From Bacteroidota bacterium (GTDB lineage Bacteria; Bacteroidota; Bacteroidia; Chitinophagales; Chitinophagaceae), in assembly GCA_023440945.1 (NCBI GenBank), contig JAEZRL010000145.1, positions 1 to 9,515 of the forward strand: 9,515 bases of DNA. Direction: 5' to 3'. Shown piece by piece: positions 1-6,753 of this stretch (the first letter of the stretch is position 1; each line of letters begins with the position of its first letter). The notes below the pieces were generated by a model. It was given only the letters and a program-made list of their open reading frames with translations. It had not been told where the DNA came from and searched no databases. Position numbers and translations under genes: made by a program.

Positions 1-567
1 ATATTGAATGAATGTTCCATTACCTGAGACAGAAGTTCCTGCATTGAAAGTAGCAGTTGCTCCATTTCGAAATGTCCCACCGGCAAACTTAAGGCTGGAA
101 GTATTAACGAGCACACCACCATTGTAAAATACACCGGATTTAAAGCTCATCGTACCATCGTTGTTGAATGTAATATTATTGGTGGTATTGCCTGTACCTG
201 TTTGTTTGGTGAATGTCCCGGTGCTTTTATTATTGAATGTTCCTCCTGCTCCTGAATAATACAGATAGTTGTTGCCGTTGGCATTAAAAGTTTTGTTGTT
301 GTTTAATGTACCTCCATTGAAAGTAAAATAGCCATCATTCCAATTAACAGTGCTGTTATTGGTGAGGGAACTGCTTAAAACAACCGAGCCATCAATGGTG
401 GTGGTTGAACCGCTTTGTAAAGTTGTGGGCAGAGACACTGTTCCGCCATCCCAAAGTAAAGAACCATTTATTTTAACCGATCCTGTTCCACTGATAGTGC
501 CATTGTTAATGGTTACTGCAACAGTTGAAGGAATATCGAGATTAACATTTACACTTAAGGTGTTGTA
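1..567 (-). repeat. 567-bp tandem repeat, second unit of the secreted protein
   Basis: This unit repeats the sequence at 568-1134 at an offset of exactly 567 bp (189 codons), so the reading frame is kept. By eye, positions 1-300 differ from 568-867 at only 10 of 300 bases. The next 60 bases differ at about 10, the next 60 at about 15, and the remainder is only loosely similar. The left boundary is not seen because the copy reaches the window edge, and more units may follow. Confidence 0.9.
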
Positions 568-1413
568 ATATTGAATGAATGTTCCATTACCTGAGACAGA
601 AGTTCCTGCATTGAAAGTAGCAGTTGCTCCATTTCGAAATGTCCCACCGGCAAACTTAAGGCTGGAAGTATTAATGATCACGCCACCATTGTAAAATACA
701 CCGGATTTAAAGTTCATGGTACCATCATTGTTGAATGTGATATTATTGGTGGTATTGCCTGTACCGGTTTGTTTGGTGAATGTCCCAGTGCTTTTATTAT
801 TGAAGGTTCCTCCTGCTCCTGAATAATACAGATAGTTGTTGCCGTTGGCATTAAAAGTTTTGTTGTTATTTAACGTGCCGCCGTTGAAAGTAAAATAACC
901 ATCATTCCAGTTGATCGTGCTGTTATTGGTTAGGGAGTTGCTTAAAGTAACTGAGCCTGCAATGGTAGTTACTGATCCGTTTTGCAATGAAGTTGCAGCA
1001 GATAAAGTACCTCCGTTCCACAGAAATGTTCCCATTATTTTTACAGTACCTCTTCCATCTACCGATCCACCATTAAAATTAAGCGTGCCTTCAACAGAAA
1101 GATCGTCGCCCGTACCATTGCTCAAGCTGGTAGTGTTATAACTGATAGTAAGCGTTCCTCCTGTTTCAACAATTACCTGGTCAATGGTAACATTACTGTT
1201 TATAGTGATGGTATGTCCATTTCTTATCGTTATAACCTTGTCTGAACTGGAAGGTGCAGTTGCTGCATTTACCCATGAAGAGCCATTATAACGTTGCCAG
1301 CTTGATGCCGCATTCCATAAACCGGATATTTTGCTTCGGTAGTCACCTGTTGCTTGTGAATAAACGTTGGAAATGATAATAATGCCTAAAAAAAAGAGTA
1401 AAAACTTTTTCAT
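1..1413 (-). CDS. Large secreted beta-repeat protein, N-terminal 471 residues (partial at left edge)
   Basis: The minus-strand frame is open from the ATG at 1413-1411 to the window edge (471 codons, no stop), so the C-terminus lies outside. Residues 1-20 form a clear signal peptide: MKK, a hydrophobic core (FLLFFLGIIII), then SNVYSQ before A21. Residues around 30-48 hold a W-rich stretch (LWNAASSW, YNGSSWV), and around 55-75 there is a 'VITIRNGHTITI' segment. This start is common to large secreted proteins of Bacteroidota. The rest is rich in G, N, T and S and built of short strand-turn motifs such as FNGGTLNN, GGTFNN and GVFYNGG, which suggests a parallel beta-helix or adhesin-like fold. Residues 94-282 and 283-471 are tandem 189-residue units. 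Export by Sec is supported. Final secretion by type IX with a C-terminal sorting domain is inference, since that end is not visible. No catalytic motif was recognised. It is divergent from the glycan operon and need not be related to it. Confidence 0.85.
   Translation of the reverse strand, partial: MKKFLLFFLGIIIISNVYSQATGDYRSKISGLWNAASSWQRYNGSSWVNAATAPSSSDKVITIRNGHTITINSNVTIDQVIVETGGTLTISYNTTSLSNGTGDDLSVEGTLNFNGGSVDGRGTVKIMGTFLWNGGTLSAATSLQNGSVTTIAGSVTLSNSLTNNSTINWNDGYFTFNGGTLNNNKTFNANGNNYLYYSGAGGTFNNKSTGTFTKQTGTGNTTNNITFNNDGTMNFKSGVFYNGGVIINTSSLKFAGGTFRNGATATFNAGTSVSGNGTFIQYYNTLSVNVNLDIPSTVAVTINNGTISGTGSVKINGSLLWDGGTVSLPTTLQSGSTTTIDGSVVLSSSLTNNSTVNWNDGYFTFNGGTLNNNKTFNANGNNYLYYSGAGGTFNNKSTGTFTKQTGTGNTTNNITFNNDGTMSFKSGVFYNGGVLVNTSSLKFAGGTFRNGATATFNAGTSVSGNGTFIQY
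568..1134 (-). repeat. 567-bp tandem repeat, first unit of the secreted protein
   Basis: This is the copy nearer the N-terminus (residues 94-282). It begins at a GSVDGRGTVKI-type segment that matches GTISGTGSVKI in the other unit. Its strongly conserved part is 568-867. Among the 10 differences there, three change the protein (N/S, I/L, I/V) and the rest are synonymous. The right boundary near 1134 is approximate because similarity fades gradually. Confidence 0.85.
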
Positions 1414-1563
1414 GTTGATGTTTTTATGGTGAGGATGAAATTTGCAGCAGCAATAACTAGAAAGTAAGGTAAAAACAGTTTTCTGTAAATGCAAGTACCA
1501 GAACGTCAAACTTCAAATAACAGCTTGACACGTATACTTCTGTCATTTACATCAAACGCACTG

Positions 1564-1571
1564 CAAATGTA
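1564..1571 (-). promoter_or_regulatory. Candidate Bacteroidota -7 box for the secreted protein gene
   Basis: Read on the minus strand this is TACATTTG, matching TAnnTTTG, the -7 element of Bacteroidota housekeeping promoters. It lies about 150 bp upstream of the ATG at 1413. No good TTTG/TTG -33 partner is visible at the usual spacing, so it may be a chance match. Confidence 0.3.
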
Positions 1572-1580
1572 TTTTCACGA

Positions 1581-1590
1581 ATACCGGTAT
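1581..1590. promoter_or_regulatory. 10-bp perfect palindrome ATACCGGTAT
   Basis: The sequence equals its own reverse complement and sits 10 bp from the minus-strand TACATTTG box. It could be an operator for a dimeric regulator of the secreted protein gene. A palindrome of this length also arises by chance, so its role is only a suggestion. Confidence 0.2.
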
Positions 1591-1735
1591 GAAGTTGTAT
1601 TTATTTCCTGCAGCTATTTGTTTATTATTTTGCTGTTTCAGAATGATTAATTGCATGTGTTTTGAGTTTATCAAGTCATAAGTCCGCATTAGATGTTTCA
1701 GGTTGAATTGCATCTTTAAACCTCCCGGCTTATAT

Positions 1736-1743
1736 TATCTTTG
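1736..1743 (+). promoter_or_regulatory. Candidate -7 box for the phospho-alditol operon
   Basis: TATCTTTG matches the Bacteroidota TAnnTTTG element. A TTG at 1708-1710 could act as the -33 element, but the 25-bp gap is longer than the usual approximately 19-21. Transcription from here would give a leader of roughly 270 nt before the ATG at 2019. No better plus-strand match was seen between here and the operon. Confidence 0.4.
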
Positions 1744-2018
1744 CAACAATCAAGAATCAGGATGAACAGTTACTCCTTCAAACATAGCCCCTTCTTTTTC
1801 TGCATTAACCAAATTAATTCAGGTATTAACAGAAACAACGGCTTGTTATTTACTATTGGGCAGTACCATTGTTATACAGATTTCTTTTTTTGTAAATTCA
1901 ATTGATCTTAGTGTAAAGAAAAAGACTGTATGAAACCGGACATACTAAATTATATAACATGCTATCAAATGAAAATGCCAGGTTACATTCTGTCTTTGAG
2001 AAAGATAAAAACCTTCAG

Positions 2019-3464
2019 ATGAAAAAAAAGAATATTGGTGTTATTCTCGCGGCAGGCAAAGGTGAGCGTACCGGTTTCAGTATGCCAAAGCAGTTTATGA
2101 AACTGGCGGGTAAACCTATAGCCGAACATACCATCAAGACCTTCCAGGAGTGCGATGTTATTGATGAGATTATTGTTGTAACCAATGCAGGCAATATAGA
2201 TAAGGTTGAAGAGATCGTTACAAACAGAGGGTTTTCCAAAGTGAAGAAGATCATCAGCGGCGGAAAAGAAAGATACGAGTCTTCACTTGCCGCTATCGAG
2301 GCAAGCGAACCTGCCTATGTGGATGAAGAAATCAACCTGGTATTTCATGATGCGGTTCGTCCGCTTGTAAGTGACCGTATTATCAGGGATGTTGTACAGG
2401 CACTTGATCACTATAAAGCTGTTGATGTTGTTGTTTCAACTACGGATACTATTATTTCTGCAAATCCTATCACCAATACAATTGACTCGGTTCCTGACAG
2501 ATCGAAATTAAGAAACGGGCAAACACCACAGGGATTTAACAGGGATACCATAAAGCTTGCTTATGAGCTGGCTCTTAAAGATCCGCATTTTAAAACAACA
2601 GATGATTGCGGTGTTGTGCTTAAATACCTGCCTGATGAAAAGATATATCTGGTTCAGGGTGAAAACAACAATGTAAAGCTGACGTATAAAGAAGATCTGC
2701 ACGTAATTGACAAACTGCTGCAGATGAATACTAAAAATATTATTTGGGATAAGCTTGATAGCAGAACACTTTCAAAATTAAAGAACAAGGTTTTGGTTAT
2801 CATCGGCGGAACCAGCGGCATTGGTGCAGAAATGGCTGAAATAGCAAAAGCTTACCAGGGAAAAGTTGTCGTTCTAAGCCGGCGAACCGGTACGGATGTA
2901 AGTAAGATTGATTCACTTCGCACCGCTTTCAAAAAAGCAAAAGATGAATATGGAAAGATAGATTACGTTGTGAATGCAGCGGCTATTTTAGTAAAACAAC
3001 CACTTGCTTTGATGGATTATTCAGATGTGCTGGAGGCTATCAACATTAATTATCTCGGTGCTGTTAATGTTGCCCTTGCAGCGTATGACTATCTCAAAGA
3101 AAGCAAGGGACATTTGCTGAATTTTACTTCCAGTTCTTATACGTATGGAAGAGCACATTACAGTTTGTACAGTTCTTCAAAAGCTGCAGTGGTTAATCTT
3201 ACGCAGGCACTGGCAGAGGAGTGGCATACACAATATATCCGTGTAAATTGTATCAATCCTGAACGAACCAATACACCAATGAGGCGTAAAGCATTTGGCA
3301 TTGAACCACCCGCTACACTTTTGTCTGCCAGGGTAGTAGCCTTATTGTCTTTGGGCGTTTTGCTGAATGATACAACAGGTCAGATACTTGATATCAATAC
3401 ACATCATGCAGAACAATTAGTGAAAGAAGGCATATTGATGGAGGAATTAGCAGGAACGGTTTGA
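2019..3464 (+). CDS. Bifunctional CDP-ribitol synthase-like protein (cytidylyltransferase fused to short-chain reductase)
   Basis: Two domains are visible. The N-terminal part (about residues 4-235 from this start) is an IspD/TarI-type cytidylyltransferase. It shows LAAGKGERTGFSMPKQ for nucleotide binding, the FHDAVRPLV signature, TDDCGVV, and a late NNVKLTYKEDL segment. The C-terminal part (about 255-480) is a short-chain dehydrogenase with GGTSGIG at 263-269, NAAA, and a catalytic Ser371/Tyr384/Lys388 set (YSSSK). This order and length match Haemophilus Bcs1-type enzymes. Those reduce ribulose-5-phosphate to ribitol-5-phosphate and couple it to CTP; TarI and TarJ do so as separate proteins in Gram-positives. 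The frame also has an ATG at 1959, but the 20 extra residues (rich in N, E and K) precede the conserved MKKKNIGVILAAG start, so 2019 is preferred. It is the first gene of the operon, 44 bp before LicD-1. The ribitol substrate is inferred; another pentitol or alditol phosphate is possible. Confidence 0.88.
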   Translation: MKKKNIGVILAAGKGERTGFSMPKQFMKLAGKPIAEHTIKTFQECDVIDEIIVVTNAGNIDKVEEIVTNRGFSKVKKIISGGKERYESSLAAIEASEPAYVDEEINLVFHDAVRPLVSDRIIRDVVQALDHYKAVDVVVSTTDTIISANPITNTIDSVPDRSKLRNGQTPQGFNRDTIKLAYELALKDPHFKTTDDCGVVLKYLPDEKIYLVQGENNNVKLTYKEDLHVIDKLLQMNTKNIIWDKLDSRTLSKLKNKVLVIIGGTSGIGAEMAEIAKAYQGKVVVLSRRTGTDVSKIDSLRTAFKKAKDEYGKIDYVVNAAAILVKQPLALMDYSDVLEAININYLGAVNVALAAYDYLKESKGHLLNFTSSSYTYGRAHYSLYSSSKAAVVNLTQALAEEWHTQYIRVNCINPERTNTPMRRKAFGIEPPATLLSARVVALLSLGVLLNDTTGQILDINTHHAEQLVKEGILMEELAGTV

Positions 3465-3508
3465 GGCAGTTCAAACCAATTTATAGTAAAATAAAAGCAA
3501 TTTTATAA

Positions 3509-4351
3509 ATGGATTTCGATAGACTATTCCCGGATAACAGAGAAGAAGGTGAAACAAGACTAAAGCAGTGCCAATTAGTGATGCTGCGCATGTTCAAAAT
3601 ATTCGATTACCTGTGCCGGAAGTATAAGATTGATTATTTTTTGACAGGCGGTACGCTTTTAGGCGCTGTAAGGCACAAGGGTTTTATACCCTGGGATGAT
3701 GATTTTGATGTGGCTATGACGAGAAAGAACTATGAAAAATTTGTTCAGCTGGCAGTACCGGAACTGCCTAACGATATCTTCTTTCAGACTCCCGAAACAG
3801 ATCCTTTGTATCCGGCCTGTCACTGTGTGGAAGCAAAGCTGAGAGATAAATACAGTAGCTATATAAGAGATCGGCATAAGCAAGAAAAAAAATATCGTCA
3901 TGACGGAATACAGTTGGACCTGTTCATTTATGACAGGGCCTATCTTCCTAACAATTACATGGTCTATGTTTTGAACCGGTTACTGATATTCCAAAGGCAT
4001 AAAGGAAATGAAGCGAGAGCAAAGGTTTTAAAGTTCATCGAAAAATATTCTCCTGTACCGCTTGTTTATTCAAGCAGTTATATGTGCAATAAAAAATTTA
4101 GAAATGCCGGTACTTATGTAAAGCCGGGAGAGATTAAAGAACTTATACGTGTTCCCTTTGAAGATACAGAAGCTTTGATACCGGCAGGTTATCATCCTTA
4201 TTTAAAAAGACAGTATAATGATTATATGAAAATGCCTCCTTTGGAAAAGCAAAAAGGGCATCATGGAGATGATCTACCGGATCCGTTCACGGCCTGCGAC
4301 CATGAAGAAAGTCTCCAGTGGAAGGACAGAAAAGTATCTTTGGCGAAATAA
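3509..4351 (+). CDS. LicD-family phosphotransferase 1 (predicted phospho-ribitol/alditol transferase)
   Basis: This 280-residue protein has the LicD core. It contains FLTGGTLLGAVRHKGFIPW at about 44-62, then the acidic metal-binding cluster D63-D64-D65-x-D67, then MTRKNYEKF. It also has a second LDLFIYD motif near the middle and a C-terminal VPFEDTE...IP.GY...LKRQY segment with PPLEKQ. No signal peptide or membrane span is seen, so it should act in the cytoplasm on a lipid-linked or nucleotide-derived acceptor. LicD proteins transfer phosphocholine or other phospho-alcohols from CDP donors. The human relatives fukutin and FKRP transfer ribitol-phosphate from CDP-ribitol. Because it directly follows a CDP-ribitol synthase-like gene, ribitol-phosphate is the likeliest cargo (inference). 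It is about 70% identical by eye to LicD-2 over the first 120 residues. Its last codons overlap an upstream start option of the next gene. Confidence 0.85.
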   Translation: MDFDRLFPDNREEGETRLKQCQLVMLRMFKIFDYLCRKYKIDYFLTGGTLLGAVRHKGFIPWDDDFDVAMTRKNYEKFVQLAVPELPNDIFFQTPETDPLYPACHCVEAKLRDKYSSYIRDRHKQEKKYRHDGIQLDLFIYDRAYLPNNYMVYVLNRLLIFQRHKGNEARAKVLKFIEKYSPVPLVYSSSYMCNKKFRNAGTYVKPGEIKELIRVPFEDTEALIPAGYHPYLKRQYNDYMKMPPLEKQKGHHGDDLPDPFTACDHEESLQWKDRKVSLAK

Positions 4352-4353
4352 GA

Positions 4354-4788
4354 ATGATAAGAAAAGATATGTACAAAAAAGTTTACGTTATTGGGGTTTT
4401 TGATTTGTTTCATCGTGGTCATGTAGAGTTTTTAAAGAAAGCAAGATCTTTAGGCGAAAAACTGATAGTTGCCATCAATGGAGATGAAATGGTTGCATCC
4501 TACAAAAGGAAGCCTTTTTATTCTGAGCACGACAGGCTGGAGATAGTAAAAGCCTGCAGGTTTGTGGATGAAGCTTTCATTATAAGGGATTATGACAACA
4601 AAGAGTATATTGAGAAGTACGAAGTAGATGCAATAGTGCATGGGAATGACTGGGAGATAAACAGCTACATCGAACAAATAAGGGTAACAAAAGAGTATTT
4701 GAAGGAGCGGAACGTGGATTTAATTCTTGTTCCATATACTTCCGGTGTGAGTACCTCCCAACTTATAAAAAAGATAAAAGAAAATTAG
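4354..4788 (+). CDS. CDP-glycerol-type cytidylyltransferase (TagD/GCT-like)
   Basis: This small Rossmann-type nucleotidyltransferase has the HxGH-family signature GVFDLFHRGH near the N-terminus. It also has a VHGNDWE segment comparable to TagD's GDDW, and GVSTSQLI near the C-terminus, corresponding to the family's GISTT motif. Length (144 residues) fits the single-domain glycerol-3-phosphate/phosphocholine-type cytidylyltransferases. It would transfer CMP from CTP to an alcohol phosphate in the cytoplasm. ATG 4354 begins 2 bp after the LicD-1 stop. ATG 4369 (MYKKVYVIG) is also plausible, and ATG 4318 would overlap LicD-1 by 34 bp and add an unconserved extension. The neighbouring glycerol-1-phosphate-dehydrogenase-like gene makes glycerol phosphate the likeliest substrate. 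sn-1 specificity would differ from classical TagD, which uses sn-glycerol-3-phosphate. Phosphoethanolamine-type substrates cannot be excluded from sequence alone. Confidence 0.85.
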   Translation: MIRKDMYKKVYVIGVFDLFHRGHVEFLKKARSLGEKLIVAINGDEMVASYKRKPFYSEHDRLEIVKACRFVDEAFIIRDYDNKEYIEKYEVDAIVHGNDWEINSYIEQIRVTKEYLKERNVDLILVPYTSGVSTSQLIKKIKEN

Positions 4789-4792
4789 AACT

Positions 4793-5881
4793 GTGTATAG
4801 TGTTTATAATAAGAATGTTTTGCTTCCGGCCATTTTCCAGGTGAATGAGAATATCATCGATCAGATACCTCTATTCCTCGAAAGAATAGATGCACCTTTT
4901 AAAAATGTATTGGTTGTATCAGGTACGCATAGTTCGTATCAATATGCAGAAATTATTCTTCAAAGTCTCAACGCAAAACATTATGCCATCGCTAAAAACG
5001 ATTTAGCTTCTGTTGAAGAGTTGAAAGAGTTTTGTTTATTGCAAGGAATAGACCTCATCATTGGCGTGGGCGGAGGATCGGTTTTAGATGTGGTTAAACG
5101 TGTAAGCTTATTGGCTGAAATCAATAATTTGCTTGTACCCACCATTATATCGAATGATGGCCTCGTTTCACCTATTTCTGTTATAAAAGATACAAACGGG
5201 CAAACGCTTAGTTTACCGGGCAGAACACCCTGCGGTCTTGTAGTAGATATCGATATCATCCGTAATGCGCCAACAAGGTTTTTACAGGCTGCAGCAGGAG
5301 ATATTCTTTCTAATATATCTGCAACCAACGATTGGATATTGTCATCTGTTCATACAGGCGAAAAAATAAACGATCTGGCTTATATGCTATCGAGAAGTGC
5401 GGCTTATGGTTTAATTCATCATGAATCAAAAGATATCCGCAACCGGAATTTTTTGAAGCAGGTTGTTTATTGCCAGATCAATTCCGGACTTGCCATGGCA
5501 CTTGCCGGAACGAGCCGGCCCTGTAGTGGAAGCGAACATTTGATCAGCCATGCAATAGATTTTTATCGTTTATCTGAGAATACTTTGCATGGATTACAGG
5601 TCGGTTCTATCAGCATCTTTTGTTTATACTTACAAAAAAGACTGGACGCAAAGTGTATTAATTATGCGCATGAATTGAATATTCCGCTGGCATTTCACCA
5701 ATTGAACGGAAAGATCGCTGACCAGTTGGAAGTGATATATGAGACTTCGTTTAGAATGAGACCCGGCCGGTTCACTGTATTGGATACCTGTAAAGACACG
5801 GGGTTTGATACTGTCTATAAAGAGTTTTTAGATTTTTTAGAGCGATTCAGAATTTTTGATTCGCCTTACCAATATTCCTGA
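4793..5881 (+). CDS. sn-Glycerol-1-phosphate dehydrogenase-like protein (AraM/EgsA family)
   Basis: This 362-residue protein belongs to the iron/zinc alcohol dehydrogenase-dehydroquinate synthase superfamily. The dinucleotide-binding GVGGGSVLD lies at about 91-99. The segment SNDGLVSP at 120-127 is typical of glycerol-1-phosphate dehydrogenases (the archaeal EgsA and Bacillus AraM group). Likely metal ligands are D170 (AAGD), H249 (GSEH) and H266 (LHG), spaced as in the family. The enzyme would reduce dihydroxyacetone phosphate with NAD(P)H to sn-glycerol-1-phosphate. The start is GTG, 4 bp after the stop of the cytidylyltransferase, which implies translational coupling. In this setting it probably feeds the cytidylyltransferase rather than membrane lipid synthesis. 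Reduction of a related dihydroxyacetone-type or other ketose phosphate is the main alternative. Confidence 0.82.
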   Translation: MYSVYNKNVLLPAIFQVNENIIDQIPLFLERIDAPFKNVLVVSGTHSSYQYAEIILQSLNAKHYAIAKNDLASVEELKEFCLLQGIDLIIGVGGGSVLDVVKRVSLLAEINNLLVPTIISNDGLVSPISVIKDTNGQTLSLPGRTPCGLVVDIDIIRNAPTRFLQAAAGDILSNISATNDWILSSVHTGEKINDLAYMLSRSAAYGLIHHESKDIRNRNFLKQVVYCQINSGLAMALAGTSRPCSGSEHLISHAIDFYRLSENTLHGLQVGSISIFCLYLQKRLDAKCINYAHELNIPLAFHQLNGKIADQLEVIYETSFRMRPGRFTVLDTCKDTGFDTVYKEFLDFLERFRIFDSPYQYS

Positions 5882-5901
5882 TACTATATTAAGAGAAAGC
5901 T

Positions 5902-6729
5902 ATGGAGTGGGATGCACTATTTCCGGACGAAAGAGAGAAAGGAGAAACTACTTTAAGGCAATGCCAGTTGGTAATGCTAAGAATGCTGAAGATTTGTGAC
6001 TATCTCTGTGCTAAACATAGTGTCCAATATTTTTTGGTAGGGGGTTCTTTATTGGGTGCTATCCGGCACAAAGGATTTATTCCCTGGGACGATGACCTTG
6101 ATATCGGTATGACGAGAGAGAATTATGAAAAATTTATTCGGTGTGTAGTGCCTGAATTACCCTATGATATTTTTTTTCAAAATACAGAAACAGATCCTGC
6201 TTATCCTGCCTGTTGGTCTGCCGAGGCAAGATTAAGAGACAAGTATAGTAAGTACATTGGGAACAACAAAAAGCATGAAACATGGCATCAGGGATTGTGG
6301 TTGGATATTTTTGTTTATGACCAGGCTTTTCTTCCACACAATTTCTTTATATCTGTTACAAATGCTTTTTTTCTTAAAATAATTAAGAACAGCAAAAAAA
6401 GAGCAAGCTCACTAAAATTTATTGCTAAATATTCACCCCTTCCTTTGGTATTTGCAAGTAGTTTTTTAAGCGGACTAAAGTCAATTAGGCGGGGTGCAAA
6501 TTATATTAAAGCCTTAGAAATAGCTGTGTTACAAAAAGTACCATTTGAAGATATGGAGGTGTTTATTCCTTCTGGTTGGGATGACTGTCTGAAAAGGCAG
6601 TATAATAATTATATGGAACTTCCACCCCTTGAGAAACAGATACCTCATCATAATGTAAATGCTGATCCTTTCCATCCATGTGACCATTCACAAATTTTAT
6701 ACTGGAGCAAGAGAAATGTCGCTATATAA
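5902..6729 (+). CDS. LicD-family phosphotransferase 2 (predicted phospho-glycerol/alditol transferase)
   Basis: This 275-residue paralogue of the earlier LicD protein has the same core numbering: GGSLLGAIRHKGF at 47-59, the acidic cluster D63-D64-D65-x-D67, MTRENYEKF, a mid-protein LDIFVYDQA, and a C-terminal VPFEDME with LKRQYNNYM and PPLEKQ. All key residues are intact, so it should be active. It differs from LicD-1 mostly after residue 120, including shortened loops around 125-165 and a different tail. It follows the glycerol-1-phosphate-dehydrogenase-like gene by 20 bp, with a purine-rich AAGAGAAAG just before the ATG, and it closes the operon. The position suggests that it uses the CDP-glycerol made by the two preceding genes. 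The two paralogues could instead add successive units of the same alditol, as fukutin and FKRP do. Confidence 0.85.
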   Translation: MEWDALFPDEREKGETTLRQCQLVMLRMLKICDYLCAKHSVQYFLVGGSLLGAIRHKGFIPWDDDLDIGMTRENYEKFIRCVVPELPYDIFFQNTETDPAYPACWSAEARLRDKYSKYIGNNKKHETWHQGLWLDIFVYDQAFLPHNFFISVTNAFFLKIIKNSKKRASSLKFIAKYSPLPLVFASSFLSGLKSIRRGANYIKALEIAVLQKVPFEDMEVFIPSGWDDCLKRQYNNYMELPPLEKQIPHHNVNADPFHPCDHSQILYWSKRNVAI

Positions 6730-6753
6730 TACGCTAAACTGATAATTACAATT

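Larger units (their letters stand above)
1414..1958. other. Divergent intergenic region between the secreted protein and the glycan operon
   Basis: This 545-bp AT-rich stretch separates two divergently transcribed units. It holds candidate promoter boxes for both directions (listed separately) and a 10-bp perfect palindrome at 1581-1590. Two short plus-strand ORFs exist (1489-1650, 53 aa; 1762-1905, 47 aa), but neither resembles a known protein or has a convincing ribosome binding site. No RNA gene, terminator hairpin or riboswitch-like structure was recognised by eye. Confidence 0.7.

Noticed and set aside
350..568. 72-residue plus-strand ORF, with a similar one at 911-1141
   Set aside because: Both are antisense to the repeat units of the secreted protein and resemble each other only because the underlying repeat does.
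1525..1530. TTGACA, a sigma70-type -35 hexamer
   Set aside because: Bacteroidota housekeeping promoters do not use this consensus, and no suitable partner at -10 spacing was seen.
1489..1650. 53-residue plus-strand ORF with a hydrophobic C-terminal stretch
   Set aside because: It is short, resembles nothing recognised, has no ribosome binding site, and overlaps the presumed upstream region of the minus-strand gene.
1762..1905. 47-residue plus-strand ORF just downstream of the TATCTTTG box
   Set aside because: A leader peptide was considered, but its composition is not gene-like, there is no regulatory codon run, and no attenuator hairpin follows it.
4981..5328. 115-residue minus-strand ORF
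   Set aside because: It is a shadow inside the glycerol-1-phosphate-dehydrogenase-like gene, which has intact conserved motifs over the same stretch.
3509..6729. LicD proteins as phosphocholine transferases of a lic locus
   Set aside because: No choline kinase or choline transporter is present; the neighbouring enzymes make alditol phosphates and their CDP forms.
6730..6753. Bidirectional terminator between LicD-2 and the GT4 gene
   Set aside because: The 24-bp gap holds no convincing stem-loop, so no terminator is called.
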